From CAVPCZ01 sp963702445 (GTDB taxonomy: Bacteria > Bacteroidota > Ignavibacteria > UBA10030 > UBA6906), in NCBI GenBank assembly GCA_963702445.1, contig CAVPCZ010000020.1, positions 127,742 through 191,741 of the forward strand: a DNA stretch of 64,000 nucleotides, read 5' to 3'. Made by a program: the position numbers and the translations under genes. Below the pieces are notes generated by a model. That model saw only the letters and a list, made by a program, of their open reading frames with translations, was not told the DNA's origin and made no database searches. Shown one piece after another: positions 46,180 to 55,600 of this stretch. Position 1 is the stretch's first letter, and each line of letters begins with the position of its first letter.

Positions 46180-47437
46180 ATGAAACATTTTGCTGTATTG
46201 TTGTTCGGAGTGCTTTTCCTGCTCGGGCCGGACATCGTGCTGGCACAGGGCGAGACACTTCCCACGGAAGGCTCCACGCATCCCTCTCGGCGGGGATGTG
46301 CGCTGGGGGAAGCTCGTCTTTGAATCGAAGGATGGAAATTTTCTGTGGTGGCTCGACGCGCGTATACAGATCGATGCCGCAATGTACAACGAGAACAAGA
46401 ACCCCCTCAGCAACGGAACCATCATGCGCAGGGCCACACTGGCGGTGAAGGCGGTGCTCTGGAGGGATTGGCAGGCCGAGCTCGATATGGACTTCGGTGA
46501 CGGGGTGCTCGATGCGCGGGACATCTGGATCCGGTACAATCTCCGGAAAATGAACATGGATTTCCAGGTCGGGAATTTCAAGGAACCCTTCGGCCTGGAA
46601 CGTCTTACGAGTTCCCGCCTGATCACCTTCATGGAGCGGACCACCGCGACGAACGCCTTTTCCCTGGGTCGTCGCATGGGGTTGGAGGGACGTTACTGGA
46701 CCAACTGGGGTCAGTTGACGCTCGGTGTATTCGGCCATGAACTCGGAACCCGCGTCGACAAAGGAACGCTTGATGAGGGCTTCTCCACAAACGCCAGGAT
46801 CACTGTTGTGCCCATCCATGAGAAGGGAAAAACTCTTCATATCGGTGCAGCGGCCTCCTACAAAACCCCCGATGTAACTGCCGATCTCGCTCCGAACACG
46901 ATCGAACTCAAATCCCGCGTTGAAACATATGTGTTCGATCCGAAGCCCCTGCACACCGGCGACATTAGCGACGTGAACTATTACACCCGGCTGGGGGGCG
47001 AGCTGGCAGGTGTCTATGGACCCCTGTACTGCCAGGGTGAAATCATGGCGACTCAAGTGAAGCGCTGGTACGGAAAGCCGACCGGAAACTTTATCGGCGG
47101 CTATGGGATGATCACGTATCTGCTGACGGGTGAAACACGCGTCTACTATGTCGATGAAGGGGAGTTTGGGGCCATCGACCAGTCCGAGAATTCCTGGGGA
47201 GCCCTGGAGGTCGCCGCACGCTACAGCGTCACGACCCTCAACGATCCTGATGCAAACATTCTGGGCGGCAAGGGGAACCAGCTGACGTTCGGCATCAACT
47301 GGTATCCGAATATCAACTTGAAGATCATGTTCAACTATTCCGCCGTGAAGCTGGATGACAATGCCACCAGCAAGGGACGCATGGTCGGCGGGGACAGCTT
47401 CTCGTTCATGCAGATGCGATTCCAGGCGTCATTCTAA
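46180..47437 (+). CDS. OprO/OprP-like phosphate-selective porin (one frameshift)
   Basis: Outer-membrane porin. The signal peptide MKHFAVLLFGVLFLLGPDIV with LAQ cleavage lies in one frame; a shift near 46290 leads to the barrel: VRWGKLVFESKDGNFLWWLD, ARIQIDAAMYN, MRRATLAVKAVLWRDWQAEL, DARDIWIRYNLRKMNMDFQV, GNFKEPFGLERLTSSRLITF, FMERTTATNAFSLGRRMGLE and a final FMQMRFQASF. The GNFKEPFGLE and MERTTATNAF segments are typical of the Porin_O_P family, which includes phosphate- and pyrophosphate-selective channels. AAGGAG lies upstream of the ATG. Completes the uptake module outside PiT. Confidence 0.85.
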
Positions 47438-47488
47438 GGCCACGAACTCGTGGAGAACCTTTTCCGTCAGATACTCAAGAGGCGAATC

Positions 47489-48014
47489 ATGCGAACATCC
47501 TATTTCCAGGCTTTTGCTTCCCGCGATTCTGTTCGTGCTGGTGTTGATCAGCTCGTGCGGACGGGAAGAACCCACGGTCGCCCCACCTCCTCCGGTCATA
47601 CCGGGCGAGGTGGTGATGAACGAAGTATTCGCCGCGGGGACCCCCGGCAATCTGGACTGGATCGAGATCTACAACCCCTCGACTCAGCCGGTCGATATCA
47701 GCGGATACAAGATCTACGATGACGGCGGCCAGGGGGGGACAAAAGACAAAAAGAAGTTCCCGGCGGGCACTGTCGTTGCTCCAAAGGCGTTCTATGTGAT
47801 CGTTACGGACACCACCGTCAGCGGGAATGACGGCTTCGGCCTGTCCGGCACATCGGGTGAAACCGTGTGGCTGGAAAACGGGGCCGGCAGCATCGTCGAC
47901 GTGATCGCGTTTCCCGCGCTGACGGCAGCCCAGTCGTATGGAAGATTGCCGGACGGAGGAACAACCTGGCAACTCCTCGGCACCGTCACACGCGGCGCAG
48001 CAAACAAGCAATAG
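47489..48014 (+). CDS. Lamin tail domain lipoprotein (one frameshift)
   Basis: About 175 residues. After MRTSYF a frame change near 47510 gives a lipoprotein signal (RLLLPAILFVLVLISSC). Then one lamin tail domain (LTD): VVMNEVFAAGTPGNLDWIEI, YNPSTQPVDISGYKIYDDGG, VVAPKAFYVIVTD, GFGLSGTSGETVWLENG and QSYGRLPDGGTTWQLLGTVT. LTDs are found in bacterial extracellular nucleases and surface proteins. The next gene carries two LTDs closely related to this one. Terminator at 48029-48062. Confidence 0.8.
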
Positions 48015-48028
48015 ATCCTTGTCGTGGC

Positions 48029-48062
48029 GGAAGACCCCCCCGCAAAGCCGGCGGGGCCTTCC
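48029..48062 (+). terminator. Probable terminator
   Basis: Imperfect 14-bp stem (GGAAG, CCCC, CCG paired with CGG, GGGG, CTTCC) 15 bp after the lipoprotein stop. The nearest T-runs (CCCTTT, then TATTTTT at 48073) are a little removed. Confidence 0.55.
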
Positions 48063-48152
48063 CTTTGTGGCTGTATTTTTCTATTATTGTAGTGTCTGCT
48101 CCACCGGATATGCTTTGTTCACACACTCTCTCTCAAGCATAATGGAGGCATA

Positions 48153-49351
48153 ATGAAAACAACAGGTATGATCTTCGCGGTGCTGCTCCTGATATGTGGT
48201 TTGGCCGGGAACAGCTATGCCCAGTCCACCGTAACCATGAACGAGATCTACGCCGCAGGGGTTGCCGGCAATCGGGATTGGATCGAAGTGTATAATAGCG
48301 CGGCGACACCAGATAGACATCAGCGGATACAAGATCTATGACTCCGGCGGCCAGGGCGGCACGAAACCCAAGAAGGCGTTCCCTGCCGGGACGATCCTCC
48401 CTGCAAAGGGGTTTTATGTGATTGTCACGGATACGAACTACCAGCGCATCGATTGCGGACGGCTTCGGCCTGTCCGGCACCTCGGGTGAAACGGTGTGGC
48501 TGGAAAACGCCACGGGCACCATCATTGACAGCGTCGCGTTCCCCGCGCTTGGTGCCGATACGTCATATGCCAGAAAACCCGACGGATGGAAAAACTGGGT
48601 AAAGCTGACCCCGGTCACACGGGGCTCGACGAACGGCCCGGGCGCTGTAGCCATGAACGAGATCTATGCCGCAGGGGTTCCCGGCAATCGGGATTGGATC
48701 GAAGTGTACAATAGCACGGCGACCCGATAGACATCAGCGGATACAAAATCTACGATGCCGGTGGCCAGGGTGGCACGAAACCCAAGAAGCTCTTCCCGGC
48801 CGGGACGATCCTCCCTGCAAAGGGGTTCTATGTGATTGTCACGGATACGAATACCAGCGCATCGATTGCGGACGGCTTCGGCCTGTCCGGCACCTCGGGT
48901 GAAACCGTGTGGCTGGAAAACGCTACCGGGATTATTCATTGACAGCGTCGCGTTCCCCGCGCTCGGCACCGATACGTCGTACGCAAGAAAACCCGATGGG
49001 TCAATGACGTGGGTAAAAGCGTCTCCGACGACAAAAGGGTTAACGAACGGGACGAGCACCGCGGTTCGTGAAGAGGGCACTCTTGCTACAAGCTTTACTC
49101 TCGATCAGAACTACCCGAATCCGTTCAACCCGTCCACGACGATCAGCTATGCAGTGCCCACGAACAGCTTTGTGAGCCTGAAGGTATATAGCATTCTCGG
49201 AACAGAGGTCGCGTCGCTCGTCAACGAAACTCAGGCGGCAGGCCGCTATACCGTACGGTTCACCGCCACACAGCTGAGCAGTGGCGTGTACTTCTACAGA
49301 ATTGTCGCGGGAAATTTCGTCGACACCAAGAAACTGACCCTGCTGAAGTAA
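48153..49351 (+). CDS. T9SS cargo protein with two lamin tail domains (four or more frameshifts)
   Basis: GGAGG precedes the ATG. Signal peptide MKTTGMIFAVLLLICGLAGN with cleavage after SYAQ, LTD copy 1 (MNEIYAAGVAGNRDWIEVYN ... GFGLSGTSGETVWLENATG), LTD copy 2 (MNEIYAAGVPGNRDWIEVYN ... SYARKPDGSMTWVK), then a type IX secretion sorting domain: SFTLDQNYPNPFNPSTTISY, SLKVYSILGTEVASLV and GVYFYRIVAGNFVDTKKLTL. Frame changes near 48308, 48446, 48726 and 48932 all repair to the same LTD pattern. The protein should be exported and anchored on or released from the cell surface. Confidence 0.85.
48234..49065 (+). repeat. Direct repeat of ~416 bp (duplicated lamin tail domain)
   Basis: Two copies, roughly 48234-48649 and 48650-49065, nearly identical over the domain core (compare ATGAACGAGATCTA at 48237 and 48653). 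The high identity indicates recent duplication or gene conversion. Confidence 0.85.
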
Positions 49352-49492
49352 TCACAACTGATTCTGCGGCGTTGACACGGGCGCGGTTGCGCGGAACAAC
49401 GTGAGAGGCTAGCATGAACCGGCTATTGTTGCCTCGTTGATACGCAAAATGGGTCCGGGAATAGTGTGAACCGGAGAAATCTTCAAAGACTC

Positions 49493-49520
49493 CATGAGCC
49501 CATCCAGAGATGGGCTCATG
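49493..49520. repeat. Perfect 11-bp inverted repeat
   Basis: CATGAGCCCAT and ATGGGCTCATG around a six-base loop (CCAGAG), 25 bp upstream of the next start codon. It could be a terminator for the T9SS gene (no T-run), an mRNA hairpin, or an operator. Confidence 0.6.
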
Positions 49521-49545
49521 TGTTCTCCTGCAAAGGGATATGGAT

Positions 49546-50352
49546 ATGCCGTCCGATACAAAGCCATCATTCCGCTTCACCGCTGCGTCTTCTGCCGCTG
49601 TCTCGATCGCGCACGCCGCCGCCCTGGCCGTCGTTCTCCTGGGGATGATCTCTTGCAGCCGGAATGAACAATCAGCCACGGACCCGGGCACGCCGGCCGT
49701 ACGGTCATTGCAGCTCATAACGACATACTCGCTGACCGTCACCGAACCATCCGGACTGGCCTATTCGCAGGCAACACGAACGCTCTACATGATTTCGGAC
49801 AACCGCCCGGAGATATTCAGGATTGACACAACCGGCAAGGTCCTGGGTTCAATTCCTGTGAACGCTTCGGACATCGAAGGGGTCGCGGTGTCAAACGGCG
49901 GCGACACGCTGTACATCGTCGAAGAAACGGCTTCACTGCTTTCAACCGTGCTGATGAACGGCACGAAAATCTCTTCCATGCCGGTGGTGGTCCGCACAAA
50001 CCCGCAACATTCGCTCGAGGGGGTCACGGTGGATAATGCCGGCCGTCTCGTGGTCATCAACGAGAAGGCCCCAACAATGCTCCTGGAGTTTGCGGGAGGG
50101 GTGGAGGTGCGCCGTCTGCTCCTCACCTATTCGTCTGACATATCGGACATCTGCTATGACGTTTCCGGAGATTGTTTCTGGATCGTGAGCGATGAATCGC
50201 AGAAGGTGCTGAAATTGTCGCGCACCGGTGCCCTGCTGGGAGAGTGGTCTATTCCCGTACAACAGGGGGAGGGGATCGCGTTCATCAGGGACCGGTGCTA
50301 TATTGTATCAGACGTGGATGCAAAGCTGTATGTTTTCGTCAAGCCCTCCTGA
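49546..50352 (+). CDS. SdiA-regulated-type beta-propeller lipoprotein
   Basis: 268 residues from ATG at 49546 (AAAGGG 8 bases upstream; an ATG at 49540 is too close). Lipoprotein signal SAAVSIAHAAALAVVLLGMI followed by SC. The body is a six-bladed propeller-like sequence of the SdiA-regulated/YjiK family: EPSGLAYSQATRTLYMISDN, SDIEGVAVSNGGDTLYIVEE, SLEGVTVDNAGRLVVINEKA, DISDICYDVSGDCFWIVSDE and GEGIAFIRDRCYIVSDVDAK. Function unknown; such proteins may act in binding or hydrolysis in the envelope. Confidence 0.8.
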   Translation: MPSDTKPSFRFTAASSAAVSIAHAAALAVVLLGMISCSRNEQSATDPGTPAVRSLQLITTYSLTVTEPSGLAYSQATRTLYMISDNRPEIFRIDTTGKVLGSIPVNASDIEGVAVSNGGDTLYIVEETASLLSTVLMNGTKISSMPVVVRTNPQHSLEGVTVDNAGRLVVINEKAPTMLLEFAGGVEVRRLLLTYSSDISDICYDVSGDCFWIVSDESQKVLKLSRTGALLGEWSIPVQQGEGIAFIRDRCYIVSDVDAKLYVFVKPS

Positions 50353-50448
50353 GGGACCCTCCCGGGGAACCCGTCCCGAGCTTCCCTTCCACCCGGCCAT
50401 AGCCCGCTTCCCACCCTGCCATCAAATAGCCAGCTGTTGCCAGATGTC

Positions 50449-50485
50449 CCACCGTGTCACTTGTGACATGGTGGCACGGTGCCAC
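50449..50485. promoter_or_regulatory. Overlapping palindromes
   Basis: CCACCGTGTCAC-TT-GTGACATGGTGG (one G-T pair) and, sharing its last bases, GTGGCAC-G-GTGCCAC. As RNA the two hairpins exclude each other; as DNA they would suit dimeric regulators. Confidence 0.5.
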
Positions 50486-50594
50486 AAGCGGCCCGGGAGT
50501 GTCTTCCGGCTGCCTGCGGCTGGCATGGAACGCGGACATGCCACGACTGGATTTTTTGAAGAATAATCGGTACATAGAGGTGGTTGAAGTTGTT

Positions 50595-50671
50595 GGGGGG
50601 TCATTGAAGAGCAACCGTTGTGCAGGGTAGGTAGTCCCCAACGGTGCTCTTTGGTTGCCCCCCTGTTTTTT
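50595..50671 (+). terminator. Extended hairpin with T-run
   Basis: Outer stem GGGGGG (50595-50600) with CCCCCC (50658-50663), inner stem AGAGCA-CCGTTG (50608-50620, one bulged A) with CAACGG-TGCTCT (50639-50650), then TG and six T residues. Looks like a rho-independent terminator, although it lies 240 bp after the last stop codon. Confidence 0.55.
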
Positions 50672-50745
50672 ATCCTCCTTGCGAACAAGGCCCGGATCCG
50701 GGCAACCGCTGCTGTTTCGTATCACCCCACAATCAAGGTATCGTG

Positions 50746-52675
50746 ATGAAGCGATTTCCGATGGGCGCATTTCTTTGTTCGTTTTCCTGCTCGCGATTGT
50801 CACGGCCTGCGAGCCCTGTTACCTTCGCCTCAGGCACAGCACTTCCCTATCGAGTCGTCATCCTTGGGTCTTCCACCGCTGCCGGAGAGGCGGCGCGGCC
50901 TCTGGACAACTCATGGGCCAACCTGTACCGGCGTCACCTCTCCACGGCCGTACCACTCTCCGAGGTGGTGAACCTCGGCGTTGGCGGTTTAACCACGTTC
51001 AACGTGATGCCGACGGGATATGTGCCTCCCAGTCCGTGGAACACCGCCGCCAACCAGCCTTCACAGTCAAACAACATCACGCACGCCCTCTCCCTCTCTC
51101 CGAGCCTGATCATCATCAATCTGCCGACCAATGATTGTGCACTCGACGTCCCAACCGCAACTCAGATCGCCAACTACGACCGTATCATCCAGGAGGCGCA
51201 AACGGCCGGAGTGCCGATATACATCACCACATCCCAACCGCGCAACATGGATCTGGCCTCCCGAACGCTGCTTATCCAGATGAAGGATTTGATACTCAGC
51301 CGCTACGGTTCCCGGGCGATTGATTTCTGGAGCGGGCTCGCGGACGCCGGAGGATCCATTCTGCCTGCGTATAACTTCGATGGGACACATTTAAACACAG
51401 CCGGACATGCCATATTGTTCGATCGTGTCAGGAGCACTGTCCCGCTCTGGAAGCACGCTGCCCCCTCCTCCACCGCCGCCATCCGGTCCGGGTGTTTTGG
51501 TGAATCAGGGGTTTGAATCGGGCACCGGCAACTGGATCTTCCATACCAATGCCTCCGGCACCTTCCGCACGGTCGCTCCCGGCAGCGGGAGTTCTACGGC
51601 GGGAAACGTGGAAATCAGCAGCCCCGGCACAAACGTTCAGCTCTACCAGACCGGCTTCCCGCTCGAATCCGGGCAACAATACAGGCTTACGTTCCAGGCA
51701 TACAGCAACTCGGGCCGGGATTTTTCGGTTACCATACAACAGCACTCCCCGCCCTCCGCAACCTTCGGTCTGGCGGACAGAAGTTTTGACATCACCCCTT
51801 CCTGGCAGACCTATGCAACGACATTCACGGCCTCAGGCTTCACGGGAACGGTAACGGATACCCGCATCCGTTTCTGGCTTGCGCCTTATGCACAGGGGGG
51901 TGACCGGTATTATCTCGATAATGTCGTGCTGGAGAAGGTTACGGCGGGCTCTTCCACCCAACCATCACCTCACATCCTTTCAACCAGACCGTTGCCGCCG
52001 GCCAGACTGCAACTTTTTCCGTTGGCATCGGGCACCGCTCCGCTAAGCTATCAATGGCAGAAGAACCTCGCAAACATCTCCGGCGCGACCGGTGCTTTGT
52101 ACACCACTCCGGCTGCAACGAGCGGGGACAACGGCTCGGCCTACCGCTGCATCGTCACAAACAGCCTGAGCTCGGCGACCAGCATGCCAACACTGACCGT
52201 AACAACATCCCCGCCACCTCCTCCGTCCGGCCAGGGTGTGCTGGTCAATCAGGGATTTGAATCGGGCACCGGCGGCTGGGTCTTTACCGAACGGTTCAGG
52301 GGTCTTCCGGACGGTTGCGCCCGGTAGCGGCAGTGGTGCGGCAGGCAACGTGGAAGTCAGCAGCGCAGGCACGAACATACAGCTCTATCAGACCGGATTC
52401 CCTCTCGAAGCAGGGCAAGAGTACCGGTTGACCTTCCAGGCATACAGCAACGCGGCCCGGGATATTTCGGTATCCATCCAGCAGCACTCTTCGCCTTTTG
52501 CCCTCTTCGGTCTGGCTGACCGCCCATTTGACCTAACGCCTGCGTGGCAGACCTATCAACGACATTCACGGCGTCCGGCTTTCGGGAACAGTAACGGACA
52601 CCCGCATCCGGTTCTGGTTTGCGTCGCATGCGCAGGCCGGTGACCAGTATTCTCTCGACAACATTGTACTGGAGA
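50746..52675 (+). CDS. SGNH/GDSL esterase with CBM4/9-like and Ig-like modules (several frameshifts, 3' end lost at contig joint)
   Basis: The start MKRFPMGAFL needs a short frame change to give a lipoprotein-like helix (FVFLLAIVTAC). Esterase domain: VVILGSSTAAGEAARPLDNS (GxS nucleophile block), NLGVGGLTTFNVM, INLPTND and NFDGTHLNTAGHA with the Asp/His pair. After a proline linker (PPPPPPPSGPG; frame change near 51462) come a CBM4/9-like module (GVLVNQGFESGTGNWIFHTN, YQTGFPLESGQQYRLTFQAY), an Ig-like module (FSVGIGTAPLSYQWQKN region) and a second CBM module (from 52222) up to LDNIVLEKV at 52675. Probably a surface carbohydrate esterase. The real C-terminus is missing. Confidence 0.8.
51488..52675 (+). 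repeat. Duplicated CBM-like module
   Basis: The ~455-bp module at 51488-51942 is repeated at 52222-52675 with high nucleotide identity, separated by the Ig-like module and a second proline linker. Confidence 0.8.
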
Positions 52676-52690
52676 AAGTAATATCGTTTC
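52676..52690. other. Probable chimeric contig joint
   Basis: Left of here the sequence continues the CBM module of a GC-rich genome; right of here, in another frame, YbeY is already readable from about its sixth residue (YRFQRKFEGQFDPSSLE). Base composition, codon use, indel density and gene content all change at this point. Confidence 0.85.
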
Positions 52691-53117
52691 CAACGAAAAT
52701 TTGAAGGACAGTTTGATCCAAGCAGTCTTGAAATAACGACAATCAAGGTATTAGATCATCATAAAATGAGCGGCAAAGCTGATGTTTCTATTGTGATCGA
52801 AGATAATGACTCACCTTCAAGCCCTCAATCTTCAATTCTTAGAAATTGATTTCCCTACAGATGTATTATCTTTTCCATCCGAGGCAATGGATCCCGACAC
52901 CGGTCATTTATATCTTGGAGATATCATAATTTCTTTGCCCATGGCTTCGGCTCTGGAGCCGCCGCTGCCGGTCACCCGCTTCAAAACGAACTGCAGCTGC
53001 TCGTGTTCACGGAATATTGCATTTATTGGTTCGATCACGCCACACCTGAAATGAAAACTAGAAATGTGGAAGTTTCAATCACAATTACTAAACGATTTAT
53101 CTGTAAAGATCAAATAA
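52682..53117 (+). CDS. ybeY: Endoribonuclease YbeY, 5'-truncated (several frameshifts)
   Basis: rRNA maturation and quality-control ribonuclease. Readable after corrections: FEGQFDPSSLE, ADVSIVIEDND, LQALNLQFLEIDFPTDVLSF, GHLYLGDIIISLPMA, AAGHPLQNELQLLVF and FDHATPEMKTR, ending WKFQSQLLNDLSVKIK at the TAA 53115-53117. The zinc motif HGxLHLLGxDH is recovered by adding one C and one G to homopolymers near 52991 and 53030. The wording is closest to Chloroflexi YbeY. The first ~5 codons are cut off at the joint. Confidence 0.85.
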
Positions 53118-53528
53118 ACTACCCGAGGATTAAACGGAAAAATTTCTACAATCCAGGTTAATGTCGTTCAGATACGCATTCTGCTGGGTATTCGATATGT
53201 TGTTAAAACCCAAAAAAATGCCTGGATTTATGCTTTGATCAGTGTGGTGGTGATTTTTCTTGGCATATGGCTGGTTTTTCCACCCCAAAATTGGGCCGTG
53301 ATCGGCCTGACCTTAGGACTTGTCTGGATGGCAGAATGTATAAACACTGCCATTGAATTTGGTATTTGACTTGATAAACCCCGACTCCCATCCATTGGTA
53401 AAAATTGGAAGGATGTATCTGCTGCAGGGGTATTAATTTTCTGCCCTTTGCGCAGTTTCTGTGGGGCTGTTATCTTTGGACCACCATTATTCGAGAAGCT
53501 ATTTGTCCGTGATCAAGGTGAAAAATGA
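53118..53528 (+). CDS. dgkA: Diacylglycerol/undecaprenol kinase family protein (frameshifts)
   Basis: Small membrane kinase of the DgkA family, phosphorylating undecaprenol or diacylglycerol. Recovered: SFRYAF, GIRYVVKTQKNAWIYALISV with TM1, TLGLVWMAECINTAIE with the catalytic Glu and Asn-Thr-Ala-Ile-Glu signature, DSHPLVKIGKDVSAAGVL, and the tail FGPPLFEKLFVRDQGEK ending at TGA 53526-53528. Exact start uncertain (it should follow ybeY directly). The stop overlaps the next ATG (53525). The ybeY-dgkA order is common. Confidence 0.8.
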
Positions 53529-54367
53529 ACCAAGAATTTATATTTGGTACAGTTGGCTCTCCGATATCTACCCCCAAAAACCTGGGGTAGTGTGGGTGCA
53601 GTAGAGCAAATCGCCGCCCTGGATTTACAGGCGCTTGAGCTGGGTTGGGTACGTTCGGTCCGCGTTTCTGAAAGATCCTGTGCGCAAATTAAAAAATACT
53701 GCCCTGGAAAAGGATGTCTCGATAAGCGTCCATGCCCCCTACTTTATTAACCTAAATGCAGATGCGAGGAATGGCCAAATTCACGCAAGCGATTAATGGA
53801 CGCAGCTATTTTTGGCAATTTAGCTGGGGCAACCGACATTATTTTCCATCCGGGTTCATATTTTGCATCTTCCGCCCGAAGCGGTTTTTCCTATCGCCAT
53901 TGACAGGTTGGCAGGTTGCTGTGCAAGGAATTGAGTGCAATTGGAAATCCAGGTAGTTTTACGCCCTGAGACGATGGGCAAATCTGCCATGTTAGGTTCA
54001 TTCAACGACACGTTGGAAATGGCTGCATTATTCCGGGGGTTGAACCTTGCGTGGATTTTGCGATTTTCATGCCAGGCAGGGTGATGGCTCAATGAATAGT
54101 TATGAGGAATGGCGTGAGTTATTAAATGCCTATGCGAAATCATTGGGCCGTACTGCCCTCAAGCACATGCACATCCACCTGTCGGGTATCGAATATTCAG
54201 ACAAAGGGCGAGCGAAATCACTTGCCTTTAAAAGAGTCGGATTTTGACTTGTTGGGCTTTTTAAGGCGTTGAAATCTGCTGGTTGCGGTGGGCGCATATT
54301 ATGCGAAAGCCCAGCGATGGAAGAAGATGCCCTTTACATGCAAGAATACGTGGGATTCCCTAAATAA
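53525..54367 (+). CDS. Endonuclease IV-like TIM-barrel protein (frameshifts)
   Basis: Recovered across several frames: MNQEFIFGTVGSP, GAVEQIAALDLQALELGWVR, DVSISVHAPYFINLNAD, GATDIIFHPGSYF, VLRPETMGK, ALKHMHIHLSGIEYSDKG and SAGCGGRILCESPAMEEDAL, ending VGFPK at TAA. The SVHAPYFINL, IIFHPGSY and HIHLSGIEY blocks carry the histidines and acidic residues of the AP endonuclease 2 (Nfo)/xylose isomerase-like fold. Probably deoxyribonuclease IV-type DNA repair, but a sugar-isomerase-like role is not excluded. Confidence 0.75.
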
Positions 54368-54398
54368 TATCATCCGGAAAGTTATCTCCATACTCTGG

Positions 54399-55059
54399 TT
54401 ATAAATATTCTTTCAAGTTATGTTCAACCGCGTAAGCAGCCGCTTCAGCCCGGTTACTTACCCCAAGTTTGGATAAAATACTGCTAACATAATTCCTGAC
54501 AGTGCCTTCACCCAGAAAAAGTGCTTTGGCTATTTCCCGGTTTGTTTTTCCTTCAGAAACCAGGGCTAGAGACATGTTTTTCTTGCTGGCTTAAAGTTGG
54601 CAAACGCTGAAGCTTCTTCATCTTTCACTGCACGTCTGACTTCCTGAAAAACTCGCTGCGTCACCGCAGGGTCAAAAAAAGCCTCACCGCGGCTGACAGC
54701 CTCCAGCGCCCGGATTAAAATCGTCGCTGCCAATTTGTTTCAAGACATATCCTGACGCGCCAGCGCGAATGGCTGAAAATAGCATTTCATCTTCGGCATA
54801 AGAAGTCAACATAACAATCCGGGTTTCGGGATAATTGCGGGTGATTTCTTCGCAGGCCTCGATACCCCGAGGCGCCTGGTAAGCGGATATCCATTAAAAC
54901 AATATCTGGACGCAGCCTCGATACCTGATCCATCGCCTCTTTCGCGTGCCGGCTTCGCCCGACAACTTCAAATTGAGGGTGGATGCTCGAGAGAGCTTTC
55001 AAATCCAACCGGACAACTTCATGATCATCAACCAGGAGAAGGCGGTACTTGCTATTCAT
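54399..55059 (-). CDS. NarL/LuxR-type response regulator (frameshifts)
   Basis: From ATG at 55059: receiver domain MNSKYRLLLVDDHEVVRLDL, phosphoacceptor region PDIVLMDIRLPGASG, then after frame changes RIVMLTSYAEDEMLFSAIRA and GASGYVLKQIGSDDF, and a LuxR helix-turn-helix (LVSEGKTNREIAKALFLGEG, VRNYVSSILSKLGVSNRAEA) ending VEHNLKEYL at 54399. Two-component output regulator. No kinase is adjacent. The only minus-strand gene in the second part. Confidence 0.85.
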
Positions 55060-55194
55060 TAATAGACCTCATTTCGTAATATATGATGCGAGTATAGCCG
55101 AGAGTATAGCCGGTTGCAAGGGTTTGTGAAAACCATTGATTTTGGTTGCGAAAAACAGGCCCTGTGGTAAACTTAATCGATCAGGTGAGGTCCT

Positions 55195-55600
55195 ATGGAG
55201 CAAAACAGAATAAAACCGTTCTATATATTGAGGATGATTTAGGTGATCGACCTGTATAAATTAATCATTGGGCGACGTGGCTATGAAGTGGTGGGAGCAC
55301 ATGGCGGGCGTGAAGGACTGGATCTTGCGCAACAAAATCCTCCGGATTTTATTCTTTTAGATTTGATGATGCCAGATCTTGATGGTTGGGACGTCTATAA
55401 GCAGTTAAAAGCTTATGATTTGACCAAGAATGTGCCGGTTATCATCATTACCGCGAAATCTCAAGCGATCGATCGGGTGCTGGGTTTGCATATTGCAAAA
55501 GTCGATGATTATATCAGCAAGCCATTTCGCCCCCAAGAGTTGCTAGACAGTATTGAAAAAATTTTAAGCATGCTGCCCACAATACCTCTAAGCGATTCTA
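55195..55600 (+). CDS. Single-domain response regulator (frameshifts)
   Basis: Starts with ATG at 55195; after frame changes VLYIEDDL, MIDLYKLIIGRRGYEVVGAH, the phosphoacceptor FILLDLMMPDLDGWDVYKQL, VPVIIITAKSQAIDRVLGLH, and Lys in DDYISKPFRPQELLDSIEKI. CheY-like with no output domain. The frame reads on to 55695, but that part belongs to the DUF192 gene in another frame, so the true end is near 55600. Confidence 0.8.

Larger units (their letters stand above)
50353..50745. other. Structured intergenic region
   Basis: 393 bp without a convincing gene. It contains a 26-bp imperfect palindrome (50449-50474) that overlaps a second, 15-bp palindrome (50471-50485), and a long hairpin ending in a T-run (50595-50671). 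Confidence 0.6.

Noticed and set aside
48153..49351. Programmed frameshifting
   Set aside because: Both copies of the domain shift near the same codon, but by different edits (an extra A in one, a missing C in the other), as expected from sequencing error.
50455..50485. Sigma-54 promoter in TGGCACGGTGCCA
   Set aside because: GG is not followed by GC ten bases later; the match is part of a palindrome.
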